From Aspidiotus rigidus (Eukaryota; Arthropoda; Insecta; Hemiptera; Diaspididae): a stretch of 64,000 bases of DNA. Shown piece by piece: positions 48,021 to 60,601 of this stretch. The stretch is taken from positions 434,001-498,000 of the forward strand of contig JAVHKY010000083.1 of the NCBI GenBank assembly GCA_035079385.1, in the 5' to 3' direction. The number at the start of each line of letters is the position of its first letter. Positions within the stretch are counted from its first letter, which is position 1. The notes beneath the pieces were generated by a model, which was not told the DNA's origin, did not search any database, and worked only from the letters and a program-made list of their open reading frames with translations. The translations under genes and the position numbers were made by a program.

Positions 48021-50965
48021 ACAATAGGCTATAACTTACTGTACCTATACTAGACTAAGAATGGGAGCGAGCGAGTCCCCCGAAAGCTAATTAGTCCAAC
48101 ACCTAATAATAATTATATTAAATTAAGAATAAGAATGGGGACGAACGTGCAGAGACAGCCTAGTATACAATCGATATATCGATACAATCGAAGTCGATGT
48201 ACATTGGTAAAACGCCCATCTACAGATATACACATGATTCAATATTTTTCAATGGAGTGGAGAAATTTCCTTTTTTTTTTTTTTTTTTTTCTTTTCTTTT
48301 ATAAAAGGATGTACAACAATTTAGTATCATCAATTTACAATAGTATAAAAGCAATAAACTACTTCACATTCGTTCCGACCTGTGAAGCGAAGTCGAAAAA
48401 TAATTAAGATATTGATGAAAGAAATTAGGTATGAAGTTGAATCCATAATTATTATTCAATGAACTGATTCGAGTTTCCTCGATCGTTTCCTGTACAATCT
48501 TCTCGGGAATTGATTGCCGCTTACTTGTAAGGATTATCAATCAAATGTTGCTTCTATAATTTCAAATAAATAAAAACTAAAGGCTCAATCTCTTCGGAGG
48601 GGAATAGTAATTCAAGAATGAGAATATGTATAAAGAACTTTGGACCAAGACACCAATACAATCGTTATCCAGACAATACGCCAAAAAGTAAAAAAGAAAG
48701 TACCACTTTCCTTTTCCACTACAAGTGTAACAGTTGTCACACCTGAATTTTTAGTAGTAAAAAGATTAGAAAAATTATCTAATTTTATGAAAAAAGGTCG
48801 ATTTTGCCGCGTATCTTTTAAAAACCGTACTTTACTCTAAAGTTCGGTATACTTATCGTGCATGTGTCTAGAGAAGAAAATCTGCTCCAACACGACGCTT
48901 TTGAAATCAACGAATATATTGAGAGGTAGAAAAGTTCCTATCTTTTTAGCGTAGGTATAGTGCCTCGGAAAGGAAGGTAACGAAAAGCGAGAGACGATCA
49001 TAGAAAGGGTACGAATTTCCAGACTCGAGACACTCGGAAAATACAATCTCAACGCACACCTACTGAAGTTTACAGTTGAAATTCAGATTTTCGTGGCAGC
49101 AGTCGCTGTTTTCAGCGCGTTTCGTTCGGCAAGTCGATTTCGTTCGAGAAAATATCGCACGCGTTTTTACCGGTTTTAAGAGTTTGTTGTTGTTGTTGTT
49201 TTTTTCTCCTCAAAAAACACTTTTTATTTGTTTATTTTTTGGCTTCCATTGTTTTCAGGTAAGTGTTCGTGTACTCTCAAATGATTATACTTTTATTATG
49301 CCGGGATGATATGGCAGAGGTTTTGATCGTTTGTACACGAGATTAAAATAAAAAAATTTTTTCGTATCTTATTCAAATGTTTATCACCACAGACACGTAG
49401 TATACTTACGTATGTTCAGCATTATGTTGGTTTGCTGCAACTCATATTATGAGAAAAGTCAAAAATTTTATTTATAGCCTATCTACTTGTTTGCAGCAGT
49501 CTGTATCCAGAAGTTTTATAAATTTTTAAGCATTCAGCGGGATGAATTCCATATTCTGAAACGTATACCGCTTTCGTATATCTTCTGAAAAATTGAGATT
49601 AGACTATAAATTTTTCTGACGTAACCGTTGAGTCGCTGACATGTACGTGAATATTTCATATACGTTTTTTCTTCGAGCCGGTGTCCTACCGAATCTCTTA
49701 TCAAAGTCTCTTTCCAAATTTTTTATCCACTCAACTTGAGTGCAGAACTACGTTAATAGGTAAAATCGGTTAGAAGGTACCTCAAAAACGTCACAGAAAC
49801 CACTATAAAAATAATTGATGATCAGTACTGACATTGATTCGCACGAAATAAAGAACGGATGTTTGTGTTGCGGAATAACTTATATGGAGGGGACTTGAAA
49901 ACCCTCCCAAATTATTTTACGGATATAAAATTGCCTTAATTGCTGCGTCGCGTCAGAGTTAGACAGAAAACCCTCAATCTCCAAACAATTAACAGAAAAA
50001 TTGAAACTTCGCCACAAACAAATCGGAGTGGAAAGAACGTTAATAAATAACACCCTCTATTTTAGGTGTCTTTAAAGTAATTTCTTGTACGACTGAGCTC
50101 GATAGCGCAAATAAAAGTTTCCTCGCTAATTCAATAAGATTTAAATTTTGCTACGTGTATGTTGTGCCACACAGCCATTCTCTGACTCATTTCTCAATTT
50201 GTTAGGGTGTTTTTTTTTATCCATATCATCTACAAGAGGTTTTGCTAATGCGCCCTATTTTTATCTTGAGTTTTTCTCGCAAATTGTGGATAAAAATCGA
50301 AGACTTACTAACTTTTTTTTTTTTTTTTTTTGACGAGTATTTTAGCTTCACAGTGCAGAGGGCTACTTGCTCGGTGTGGTAATACACATTCAGGTTAGTT
50401 ATTATAAATAATCGGAAGATTTCTAACTTTGACTTGAGTAAAGAAAACGTTGACGTTAATGTTAGAAGTAATTATGGAAGTCATCAGTGGTTCGTAAGTA
50501 ATTTAGAGTTGAGTGTTATGTTTTTTAGAGTTGTTGTGCAGTGTTGGGTGTATAGTAGAAGGAATATTGAGAAAAGAAGTGTTTTACCGTCAAATTATCT
50601 TGAAATCAATAAGGATACGATGGTGGGCCAAGATTTGCTAAAAGATGTGTATGAGTTGGACGAGTGTAGCCTATTCTCAGCCGAGCTAAAATGACTTCTC
50701 TCGTCTCGAATGTCTGTTGGATGAAGACCAGGTAGAGAGTTTGTTTTAATTGTTTAGCTATTGAAAGAATGGGGTCCGTTATTGCTTAGCGCTGCCTTAT
50801 CTACTGAATAGTAGGGTGGGAAGGAATCTATGCCAGTGAGATATCAGAGTTCATGAATTTATGGAATTGATTCGATCCTCGAGGCTTATCCGCAGTCTAC
50901 GCACCGCTGGTTCGTACTCTTGGATATGACTCATGAGTCATGTTCCAACTTGTTTCTATGTTCCA
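48021..50965. other. No confident gene; one candidate first exon
   Basis: Around 49060-49260 (plus) a GC-richer stretch ends at ATTGTTTTCAG-GTAAGTG, a consensus donor, so it might be a 5' non-coding exon, but no partner exon is visible. The rest is AT-rich with T runs at 48272-48290 and 50312-50330. Open frames (48640-48840, 50434-50694) show no domain. Confidence 0.3.
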
Positions 50966-50968
50966 GTT

Positions 50969-51006
50969 CACCTTAATATGACTGTCGTACAGTCGAAACG
51001 TCGGTG
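50969..51006 (+). ncRNA. Second hammerhead-like motif (degenerate)
   Basis: CACC (stem I), a decayed core TTAATATGA, a perfect 6 bp hairpin GACTGTCGTACAGTC (stem II), GAAAC, GTC and then GGTG, which pairs with CACC. The layout is that of a minimal hammerhead, but the CTGATGA core is not matched, so cleavage is unlikely. It may mark an old Penelope-like tail. Confidence 0.35.
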
Positions 51007-51600
51007 TCCATAAAATTCATGCTGAGTGTTTTGTAATGAGAGAGCGTTAGTAATTGATTTAGAGCTGTCGGAGAGGGCAAAGGAGACTTGAGAGAGACAG
51101 AAAATTATTTTCGGAGGCTTACAGCGGCGTATATACAATTTTGCTGTTGGGGGGAGGGTATATTTTTTTCTTTGGAAGAACTTCCACTAAAAAAATAGCT
51201 TATCATGGTTATAAAATTGCTTGGTACAAGAAAGCAATGGGGAGATATATCCCCATATCCCCTCTAATCTACGTCACCTGTAGGCTTGAGAGGTATGAAC
51301 AGGATAAAAAATGGGATACAGAGAATTCCTCGGAATGCAGTAGCATGAGGGTGAGTGAGCTAGAAGGGTGTGCCCAATTCTCTTTCAGTTATGCTATGAA
51401 TACTTCTTCATGGTGGGAGGAAAAAATTGAAGAGGACCGGGGTATCGGACGTTTCTTAATCAAATGAGGGTGGTTGTAGAGAACGATACTAAGATTCTTA
51501 GTCATAGACTGGAGAAGAGAAAAGATCAGTGTTGCCGAAGGAGAACAGGGCTTGATTGCCTGCTGGGTCCACTGCGTCGTGTTCCGGGAGGTCATGGGGT
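51007..51600. other. No gene recognised
   Basis: The open frame 51141-51467 has no recognisable domain. No structured repeat was seen. Confidence 0.3.
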
Positions 51601-51602
51601 GC

Positions 51603-51728
51603 GTTCAGAAACGCGTAACCAACTGTGACCGGTTAGTTGCTTCTCATTCCAGTCTAGCACTGGATTGAGAAAGAGCAACCAGGAGGGAAGATCAATCGGT
51701 TGCTCGTAGTTACAAGTTTCTGAAGGCA
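51603..51728. mobile_element. Short MITE-like inverted repeat
   Basis: GCGTTCAGAAACGCGTAAC on the left is mirrored by GTTACAAGTTTCTGAAGGC on the right. Internal GGTTGCTC and GAGCAACC words continue the symmetry. No coding capacity; the superfamily was not assigned. Confidence 0.5.
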
Positions 51729-52800
51729 ATTGAAGATAGAAAACATGTTAAGGTGAATGAGAGTGCGCGGAACAACAGGGTTGGAAGTTAGGGGTCTTGC
51801 ATGACTTGGAGATAGAAAAGAGAATAGGAAAGGAGAAGAAATAGACTTTTGAATTTGTAAATTCTCAGTATATTAAAACAAAAAAAAAAATTAGGGCCCA
51901 CTATAAACTTTGCGTCGGCAGAAGGGAAACTGCAAACTCCACGTCCCTGTAAAAAACAGCTAGTCTTATTTGAATTTCCTTCATGTTTAGATGAGTAAAC
52001 GTATTGAGTCTGACCGGGAACGCTTTGATCACATTTTGCGTTTGGATGTACAAAACTGATTGAAATTGTTTTGCAACGTCTTGGTGGAAAGAAAACGTGA
52101 GGCTTGAAGAAGCCACTTTTGAAAAAGAATGTTCGTCTTCGGGAGGTTCTAGTCGTGTAACGGTGAATTATGAAATGCTTAGTGATCTGTATTATTCCTC
52201 AGGAATAATAAAATCTCCTGAAACCTTTTTTTGAATTTGATCTTGCCACAATCAAACTAGGAGAATTCTTACAATATCTAGCTTCGACAAACAAATATTG
52301 ATGACGTCAAAAGATTTGAACGCGGATGTTCTTTGAGGATACCCCCCTTCTATGCAACGTTACATAACTCAGCTTAGGTTGGTATTGTCACCAAAGTCGG
52401 ACGCTAGGGTTGAAACTATTCCAAGTGCCCTTCCCCAGACAAGCATAGCTCAGTAATGAACAAAGGGTGAAGAGAACTTTTCCTATGGGAAAGATGGGGA
52501 CCTGGAAGGAGGACTTGGAAAAAATGTCTATATGGAAGAGTCAACATTTTTTCATATCGTGCTCGGCTGTGAAGTTAAAATTTTCAGATCGGAATTTTTC
52601 ATAATACCATGAGTCTCAAGTTACGTTAGGTTGTCAGTCGGCAGACGGCGGACATCAGATATTTTACACGAGATAAACTTCCATAAAACAGGTTTCCTGT
52701 TGACATTCCGAGTCCCCCTCCTCTTATACATGTTACAGTGAATGTTGATAATCAGTGAATGATGGTAATTTCATCAAATACTCACCGATTTCTCATCCAT
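51729..52800. other. No gene recognised
   Basis: Contains TTGATGACGTCAAAAG near 52300 and GTCCCCCTCCTCTTATACAT near 52712, words shared with the 0.7-2.4 kb satellite family, indicating old dispersed copies. No exon seen. Confidence 0.4.
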
Positions 52801-52802
52801 AA

Positions 52803-53076
52803 TTTCTCTCCTTATGGATCAAATGACTTCAAATTTGCAAGGTTGCTTGAAATTACTTATTTCCATCATATTTCCAAGTTTCAACTCGGTCGACCTGATA
52901 TGAGGTCGTAGAGAGGATAGTAACTAGCGATAAACCACGTTATAGCACACTTGACCCTCTCCACGGCCTTATATCAGGTCGACCAAGTTGAAACTTGGAA
53001 GTATGCTGGAAATAAGTATCTTAAAGAAACATTGCAAATTTGAAGTCATTTTATCCATAAAGAGGAAATGTAACAT
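52803..53076. mobile_element. Foldback element with ~120 bp arms
   Basis: The left arm (about 52803-52925) reads GACTTCAAATTTGCAAGG ... TTTCCAAGTTTCAACT ... GGTCGACCTGATAT. The right arm (about 52960-53076) is its reverse complement with scattered changes. A spacer of about 35 bp separates them. No coding capacity. Confidence 0.85.
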
Positions 53077-55221
53077 ACATGGCTCGATAGTCGAAAACAT
53101 TGCAAGTCCGTGGACATTTCCCCGAAAATGATGAGTGATGACGTCACAAAAGTCGGAAATGGACGTGTTTGTTCTCGCGTTTGTTCCTAACGAAACAAAT
53201 AGAGGAGATTCCCGCTATAAAAAAAATAATTACTCGACTACATAATATTTTTTTTGGCATCCAAGATCAATTTTTGACGTTTTGAAATAGAACGTAGATG
53301 TCATCTGGAAACTACTTTCAAGATATTTTTTTTTTTTTCTTTTCACATAATTTCTTAATAATAACCTTGAAAGAAGAATTCAACGTCATATTTTACTCGC
53401 CATAAGCCGAATTTCAACCCAACAAATCTCATAGATATGTTTTAGCTCCAAAATTGAATTTGTTTTTTTAAAGAAAATGATCGCGTAAAATTTTTCAAGG
53501 TCATTACAAACTTGCGAGTTGAAAATATGGCAATTTTCGTCCTTCTCTGATTTTAGAATGAATGAATTTTTCGTTCTTGCCATCTCAATAATTAGGAATC
53601 TTTGAATATAATTTATATTTTGACATTAATTAATCATTTTTAAATTTACAAAATTTATTTCTGGTCCGCTCTTTTTCTGAAGTAACTTTTAATTGCTATA
53701 TTAAGAGTCGGATTACGTCAATCAATGCGAAATTATTTTTAAAAATAGTACTTATGATTACAAAGAATTTCTGTTCTCAAGGTTTGATTTCAGATGACCC
53801 CCGAAAAAATTGACACACTATATAAGTAATCATTTCATGTGTTGAAATATTCAATTTCACTGTTCTTTGTTTTTAATCTAAAATTTATCCCCAAATTGAG
53901 GTCAATAATATGCAAATAAAAATGAGATACAGCCTTCAGCGTAAAACAGATTTTGACCCGTAGATATCCAGCTTACTTTCCATATCGACTCCAACAGGTG
54001 AATCTAAGTTTTAGTAACAGCGTTCCGATATTTCTAACTCCTAATTTGAAAACCACTAGAATCGAGGGTACGAAGTTGCATTTTACGAACGTGGAAAGCC
54101 TAAATACTATATATATATATATATATAGAGTGTTTTATTCGAACACGATGTTTTACGCTTGATAGGGTTTGTTTTCAGCATCTCGGAAACGATACTCGCA
54201 ATAAATTTTTAATTCACTCGTAACAATAGCCGGGCGGTTTTTATTTTGGCAACCCTGGTATATTGTATTTCGGCGGGCAAAAATAAATGCTCGAAAACTG
54301 ATAAAATTCTAACGAGAATTCATTATTAACGATACCACCGTAACATTTGGCCATTTTTATGAAAGTCGTTCTTTCACTATGTGTGTTAACATTAATTTTT
54401 ATATCCAATTTGACGCGTACATGGTTGTAATTTTTTTGGACTACATTATGCATCATGAGTTTTATGCCGAATTTTGAAGATTTATAAAAATCGGATAAGA
54501 AGGTTCTCGTCATTGCATTCAGTCACATTAGGTGAGATTTATAGCCGAAGGTCATCAAAACTGAAATAGACTGGCAGTCACTGTAGACTGGGGAAGTTGA
54601 CAATCAGTTGAAGTGGATTACGAGAAGTAATTTTCTGCTTCATTCGTTTGACAATTGAACAAAATTTAGATACATATCCCACGAAATACGTCTCGAATTC
54701 ATCAAATCGAGCGAGTATGAATAATTGTTTTAGACTACATCAGGCGACACACGCATTCAATAGATCGTTTGGTACTGGCGTATATCGCGTCATTTCAAAG
54801 ACGCAATAGCGTCGAACATTCATTTGATAGCCGAAAGAAGGAAATCTCTTCAGACTATCTGAGCTTACAGTTCAATACCCGAAAATAACGATTGCCTCAG
54901 ATGGTTTGGGGATGACACGTCTTCCATTTTGTAGACGCGGTAGCAAACGCGGATTTACGAGGAGGAAAATGAAGATATTCTCTCAAGACAAGGAGAAAAA
55001 TTTTCAGGACTCTGGGATATTTCCCTTCAAAGTGTACCTCCAAACCCGCTTTTGCGCGATAGCCTCGGATTTCTCGTGACAGACGTTTTATTTTCAAAAA
55101 ATACGTATTGTCTCGAGTCTAATTTGGACTTACTGCTCCAGACTGACGTGTCTTTCAAATTGATGACATCTTAAGCTTAAACATCCTGTGGCTATATTGT
55201 ACCACCACGATATGAAACTAT
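53077..55221. other. No gene recognised
   Basis: AT-rich. GATGACGTCACAAAAG near 53138 is another satellite-family word. (AT)n at 54110-54125. Open frames on both strands carry no domain. Confidence 0.35.
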
Positions 55222-56742
55222 ACGGGGTGATTCTCCAAAAAATGGATAATTCAACGTGGACAAAACAAAGAAAAATGACTTTTGATTTTTTTTTTTAGAT
55301 GGAAATTGATATTAGGGGTATTGAGAAATCATGTTCTTGTTCTGGGCAGACCTAAATTTTGTTTTTGGGGGCTGTACAACTATTAATATAAACCTTTGTC
55401 CACGTTCAAGGACAATCACGCGATCACACACAGCGATACTATGGGTCAAAACTCACAAACATGGTTTCACAAAGTAAGATCAACCTAGGAAAGAGTGTCT
55501 CAGTCATAGAGAAGGTATGTGCTCTTATTGCAGACTAATTTCCAATGTTGAGAGATTCATGACAGGAATTACGTGACTGTCCACGTTGAATCACATTTAT
55601 TCGTCCACGTTGACGGACAAACTCGCCTTTTTCCCCTCCCTATGGGATGAATGTGCGGAGAATATTTAACGTAAGTTGCTATAGATGAAAAGTAGTCCAC
55701 CTTGGATGTATGATTACGTTATTGCAATTTCATACCAGTAAATTCAAGATGTCTGCCAATGTCCACAGTGAAAGACAATTTTTTTAATCACAAATTATAA
55801 TTTTTTCACGAAATTTCTTGTGGAACCTCTCGAAGTAGGTTATGAGAAAGCTATGGACGCATTTCAGAGGAGCTCATCCTGATACTGGAACCCTCTCGAG
55901 GCACTTGAAAACTATCCACGTTGGAGGACATTTCCTCCTTTTACACAACTTTGAGGCATTCTAAAAGTAACTTGAGATGCTCAGAGTCGTCTACTGTGTT
56001 GCCACAATTTGACTCTTCAACAAGGAGTAACAATAATTCCAGTAAATTGAATACAAAGGCTTCCAGCAGACTGATACAGAATGGATTAGACCTGTGCGAC
56101 ACCCATGTTGATGGACATATCAAGTGTATTCTCCCTTCTTTAAGTATGTTACACTAAAGTAGGGAAGGATTTTAATATTGCCTTTGCTAGAAGACCTAAT
56201 TTCCTCAATTTTAAGCTATTGCGCGCAGCTTTCAGACAATAAGCGGAAGAATTACAGCTGATTTACATAACGTCGTTGGATCGGAAAAAACCTCCTATGT
56301 GGCAAAAATAGAATTTTACAGGAGTAGCAAAAAACTGATTATTTTGTGAAAAGAAGGCCAAAATACTTTGGAAACGTCTCATTAAATATGGAAAAGAAGT
56401 AACAAAAAATTTTCAAAATTTTCTAAAATACGGCGGTATTGGGCGATAAATGCATATAGGAGGAATTCCTGGCCCTAAATATTGCACATAAGAGGTTTGC
56501 TCTGCACGTAGGAGGTATTCGAGACCACAATCATTTTCTGGATGGTGCACATAGGAGGTATTCAAAACCGCTCCTACCGGCGTAATTTTGAACTTACCAC
56601 ATAGGGGATTTTTCCAATCGATGCGCCTTGAAATTCCGCGTCCAACCATATAAAAAAGTGCATTTCTCAAAAAATGGCACATAGGAGGTTTTTTCCGATC
56701 CAACGACGAATTATCCATTTTTCGGAGAGTCACCAACCCCGT
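55222..56742. mobile_element. 1.5 kb element with terminal inverted repeats, nonautonomous
   Basis: The left end ACGGGGTGATTCTCC ... AATGGATAATTC is mirrored at the right end (GAATTATCCATTTTTCGGAG ... ACCCCGT, 56708-56742). A second, 30 bp inverted pair lies inside (about 56272-56302 and 56677-56707, CGTCGTTGGATCGGAAAA). The interior holds repeated GTCCACGTTGA-type words (55250, 55401, 55580, 55603, 55917) and six GCACATAGGAGGT-type words (56450-56690). No transposase frame is visible. I could not establish a target duplication. Confidence 0.65.
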
Positions 56743-59365
56743 ATTTCTCTACTTCTAAAAAGTATTTTTGTACCATAAAAAAATGAGGAACAGCCAATTG
56801 GAAAATATTGATTTACTGATAATAGCGGATGTAATTGTAACAAATAAAAAAATGCAGTGTTTCAAAGGCTATATGACTATTTTATCGAGTTCAATTAGCA
56901 GTTCAACTCAAACTATAAAGAATAGCACATGTGTTCGAGATTACCTAACCTAAGCTATTACTGTTGTTTCTATATCTATTTTGTACTATTAAAATGTATC
57001 CATATAATTTTGTTTTCTGGCCAGGCTTCCTACTATTAACATCTATCACACATTCTACCGTGAAAATATTTCCTCTTGCATAGAAACGTATACCGGTTGT
57101 ACGAAAACGATAATTTAATTCATTCCGTTATCATTTAATTTTCAAAAGCGACTTGTGTAAAGAAAATTATCGATGGGACAGATATCTTTGTGTATCCGGG
57201 TAATTCATTCGACCGCACACTGGGTAAATATTGATCAACAATGAAAGCGAGAGATTTCAAAATTAATCATCCCTGAAAGCTACGATTTATTTTGCCGCCA
57301 AAATGACGCAAATTAAATTCATAAAAAATTAATTAATATTGTGATCAGTATTTCAATACACTTGCACTTTTCTCTTCGAGTTCGGAAAAGTATAGTGATA
57401 CAAAATGAGACCTGAGGTGTATTGTAATACTAGTATACGTACATTAAGGAAGATAAGACTTTCTACTCACGTGTCGCGAAATTGTTAACATTTTGGTACG
57501 TGTGCTTTTGTACGTTCCAAAATTGACTATCTTTTCCCTAACATTTACGATGAAAAAACATTTTCTTTTTCGCTCTCGTTGAAAAATCTTTCGACTATTC
57601 TATTATTTAGTGGGTCACTTTATTTCCACTCGTGTAAATAAACGCTCAACACTTACTTCTTCGAGTGGTGAGCAAACAATTTTAAAAATGACTCGGTCTT
57701 GACTAAATGGAATGAGATAAGATTTTAGTGAGCGGTGAGATATGTGCCCGGGTTTTTTAGTTTCATTTTCCAGCAAAGAAGGCATATTTTATTCGGTAAA
57801 TCTCTAAAATGTCGCGTATAGATATGAGAAAATGTCAACTTGGACTTTAATGAATGAAACGTACGGTAATTAAACTTTTTTTAGGAAAAACATAAGATTG
57901 TGCTTTCATTCTGTTTCGCTTCAGCATTTTAAGTTTATATTCTGTAATACGCTATTTTAATTACGTGTAGTCTTTTCACTAAAATTTCACTCATTCGAGA
58001 CATGTGCACATTTGTGACGTCATCAACGTCATCTACTCTCATCTTAATCCTCAACCTTAATGACGTTATCACCTTTCAAACCTATCTCTATTGGTATGGA
58101 CGCGCATTTCTTGAGTAAATTAGTTACGATAGGCCAAATACACCTCCAACAGTATTTCTTGGCCCCGTGGCAGGCTACGCCTTCAGCCTAATATCCTCTA
58201 GTATCCGGCAATCTGCGTCATATTACCTCCCGTAGTGTAGCTCTCCCAGACTACATTGCAGGACTCAAACAGTTACTTGAGCTGCACCTTCAGCCTACAT
58301 CACTCCCTTCAAATATATTTCTATACAGTCTGATTAATGTGTGCCAGCCTAGTTTAGGATTTTTAACCTAGTGTAACCCTCCTTCAACACTATTTCTTCT
58401 CTGATGTACTACATTAAGTGAGTTAGCATAGTTTATTCCCTCTTCCAACAGGCAACAATATCTAGTAAGTTTAAGCTTTATATTTTTCGTATAAAGAATT
58501 TGGTGACATCATCACCCTTAAGCCTAGAACTGTACATTGCGTGACGTCATCACAGCGTAACGTATTTTATGTGGAAACGTATGGCGAGTAACCCTCTCAG
58601 AAGAAAACCTATTCTGTAAGAGGTCCTTTGAAAATTTTGGCGTCTCACTTTTCGCCGTCCGGCAAAACTGACCTATCCTAATGAAGTAGTTGGACTTGAA
58701 AAAAATTCGACTTTCGACTTCTGATCTGTATTTAATAGCTCAAAACTCGAATTTTACAAGTGTCATCCACGTATAGCTCACGGAAGTCGAAAGTCAAGTC
58801 CCACTTCCTTTTTATGAATTCTTAAACCAATTCGCACGATTCCTTGCGCTCGGTCAAAATTATTCGACGTCGCCTAATGACGTCACACTTTGTCCTCCAT
58901 ATAAATTTACACAAATATCTTTTCGAATCCGAGCTATGAAGTCAGCCACTTGCCTCCTAGTCGATATTACCCCAACGACGTCTTGGCTCCTCTAGTTCAC
59001 GTAAGAAAGCTATTTTTCCAAGTCCTCCTAAGAGATACGCCACCTTGCAAGGTTGAACATCATCAAAATTTTATGAAGTCCTCCTTATAAGTCGAAATTT
59101 TTCTGAGGCATCCTCCTCGTTCTCATACATTAATTAGGTCAAGTTATATGAGGCAATTGCGATGTCTCAGCAGTGAAGGTGCAAACTAAAAATTGAACGA
59201 CGCGATATAATTTCCCGGAATTATGGCAGATGATTGACCAAATCATTTGGAGCAATCGGCGCGGAATACGTAAGCTTGAAGGTGATTGTGACCTATCATA
59301 TCATGATCGTTTTGTGAGAACTCACGACCATTCTTGCTGTGCTTAATCCTAACTCTGCCATATTT
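56743..59365. other. No gene; scattered satellite-family words
   Basis: AT-rich until about 58 kb. TGACGTCATC occurs near 58015, GTGACGTCATCAC near 58542 and AATGACGTCACAC near 58879. AAGTCCTCCT words recur at 59.0-59.1 kb. No exon recognised. Confidence 0.4.
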
Positions 59366-59370
59366 CCCAG

Positions 59371-60450
59371 ACCACAAGATGTGGTCGTTCTAAAACTTCA
59401 AGACTGTACAAAAGTCTCATTCGATCACGTCTAGGCTACGGTGCACCCATTTACACTTTGACTTCCAAATCAATTCTCAAACTTCTAGACCCTATTCAAA
59501 CTCACTCACTCAGACTGGCGTTGGGAGCTTTCCGTACAAGCCCCAGACTCAGTTTATGCACTGAAACCGCCAAACTACTGCTGCTATACCACAACTTCGA
59601 ATTTTTTGATCTCAATTTCTCAATTCCCACACCTAGCAGTGTACAATTCTATTATCCTTCCAAAAGCCAATCATCTCAAAAAATCCACGTCCGTTTCGAA
59701 CAATCTCTTAACAAACGTTTTTCAACCCACCCCTTACAACCTATATACACATTCACCCCCCCCTGGACTTACAATGAACCTTCCATCCGACTCGATATCA
59801 CACAAATACGTAATCAGAACAAACCCACCTATATCCACCATATCAAAGGTTCCGAAAATTTTTCCAAGGAGTCAAACTTTTTCCAAGTCCTCCTCCTATC
59901 ATATATAGCTCAAAAGCTGAAACTTTCCCAAGTCCTTCACCTATCATATAAGGCTTAGAGGCTGACATTTTCCCAAGTCCCAAAATAATGACGTCACAAT
60001 TTGAATGCGTTCGCGCTCGCTTTCTGTAAATAATACCCCTCAACAAAAGAGGTAGCGGGTTCCCCGCTAAAAAAAGATGTGGTCCAACAAAACAGGCCAC
60101 CAATTTTACAATTATAATTCCCGACCAAACTCATACACCCACCTCGGACTTCAGAAACCACTACCGTTCACCTATTCTAGAAGCGTGGAGTACCTCCTTG
60201 AAAAATCAACATTACAACAAACTCCTCGGTATCAAAAACTACCCGTTACTCGGCGTACTCTGAAAGAAATTCCAGAGGTGAGGCAGTTATCCTCACTAGA
60301 CTAAGAATAGGTCGAACGCGCATCACGCACTCTTATATAATCAACCCTAATACATATTCTCTCTCCCATCTTGCGTATATTGCCCGGAAGAAAACCTCTT
60401 CTCATGTCCTCACTTTCAACCGTTTCGCTCCTCTCTCCTAATCCCTTCTT
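59371..60450 (+). pseudogene. Non-LTR retrotransposon ORF2, C-terminal fragment
   Basis: TTRCGRSKTSRLYKSLIRSR then LGYGAPIYTL and LRLALGAFRTSPRLSLCTET (59371-59590) is the conserved region after the RT palm in R1/jockey-type ORF2. The frame runs on to 59958 with declining similarity and ends in satellite-like TCCTATCATATATAGCTC repeats. After a break, RRTLKEIPEV and TRLRIGRTRITHSYIINPN (about 60285-60350) match the C-terminal TRLRIGHT-H block. PSCVYC in the next frame is the expected Cys pair, so there is at least one frameshift. RT catalytic motifs and endonuclease are not present. Confidence 0.85.
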
Positions 60451-60509
60451 CGATCTCTCATGCGGATAAAATGTGATTTATCACGTCCTCCTCTATGTTA
60501 TACCTTTCA

Positions 60510-60510
<1 letters not shown>

Positions 60511-60585
<75 letters not shown>
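60511..60585. repeat. (CT)n microsatellite followed by T run
   Basis: About 24 CT units then about 27 T. It directly follows the non-LTR ORF2 tail. Confidence 0.95.
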
Positions 60586-60589
<4 letters not shown>

Positions 60590-60601
60590 CTAGGTGTCCT
60601 T

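Noticed and set aside
59458..59460. TTG as a start codon for the 59.4 kb open frame
   Set aside because: Homology to ORF2 continues upstream of it to at least 59371, so it is not a start.
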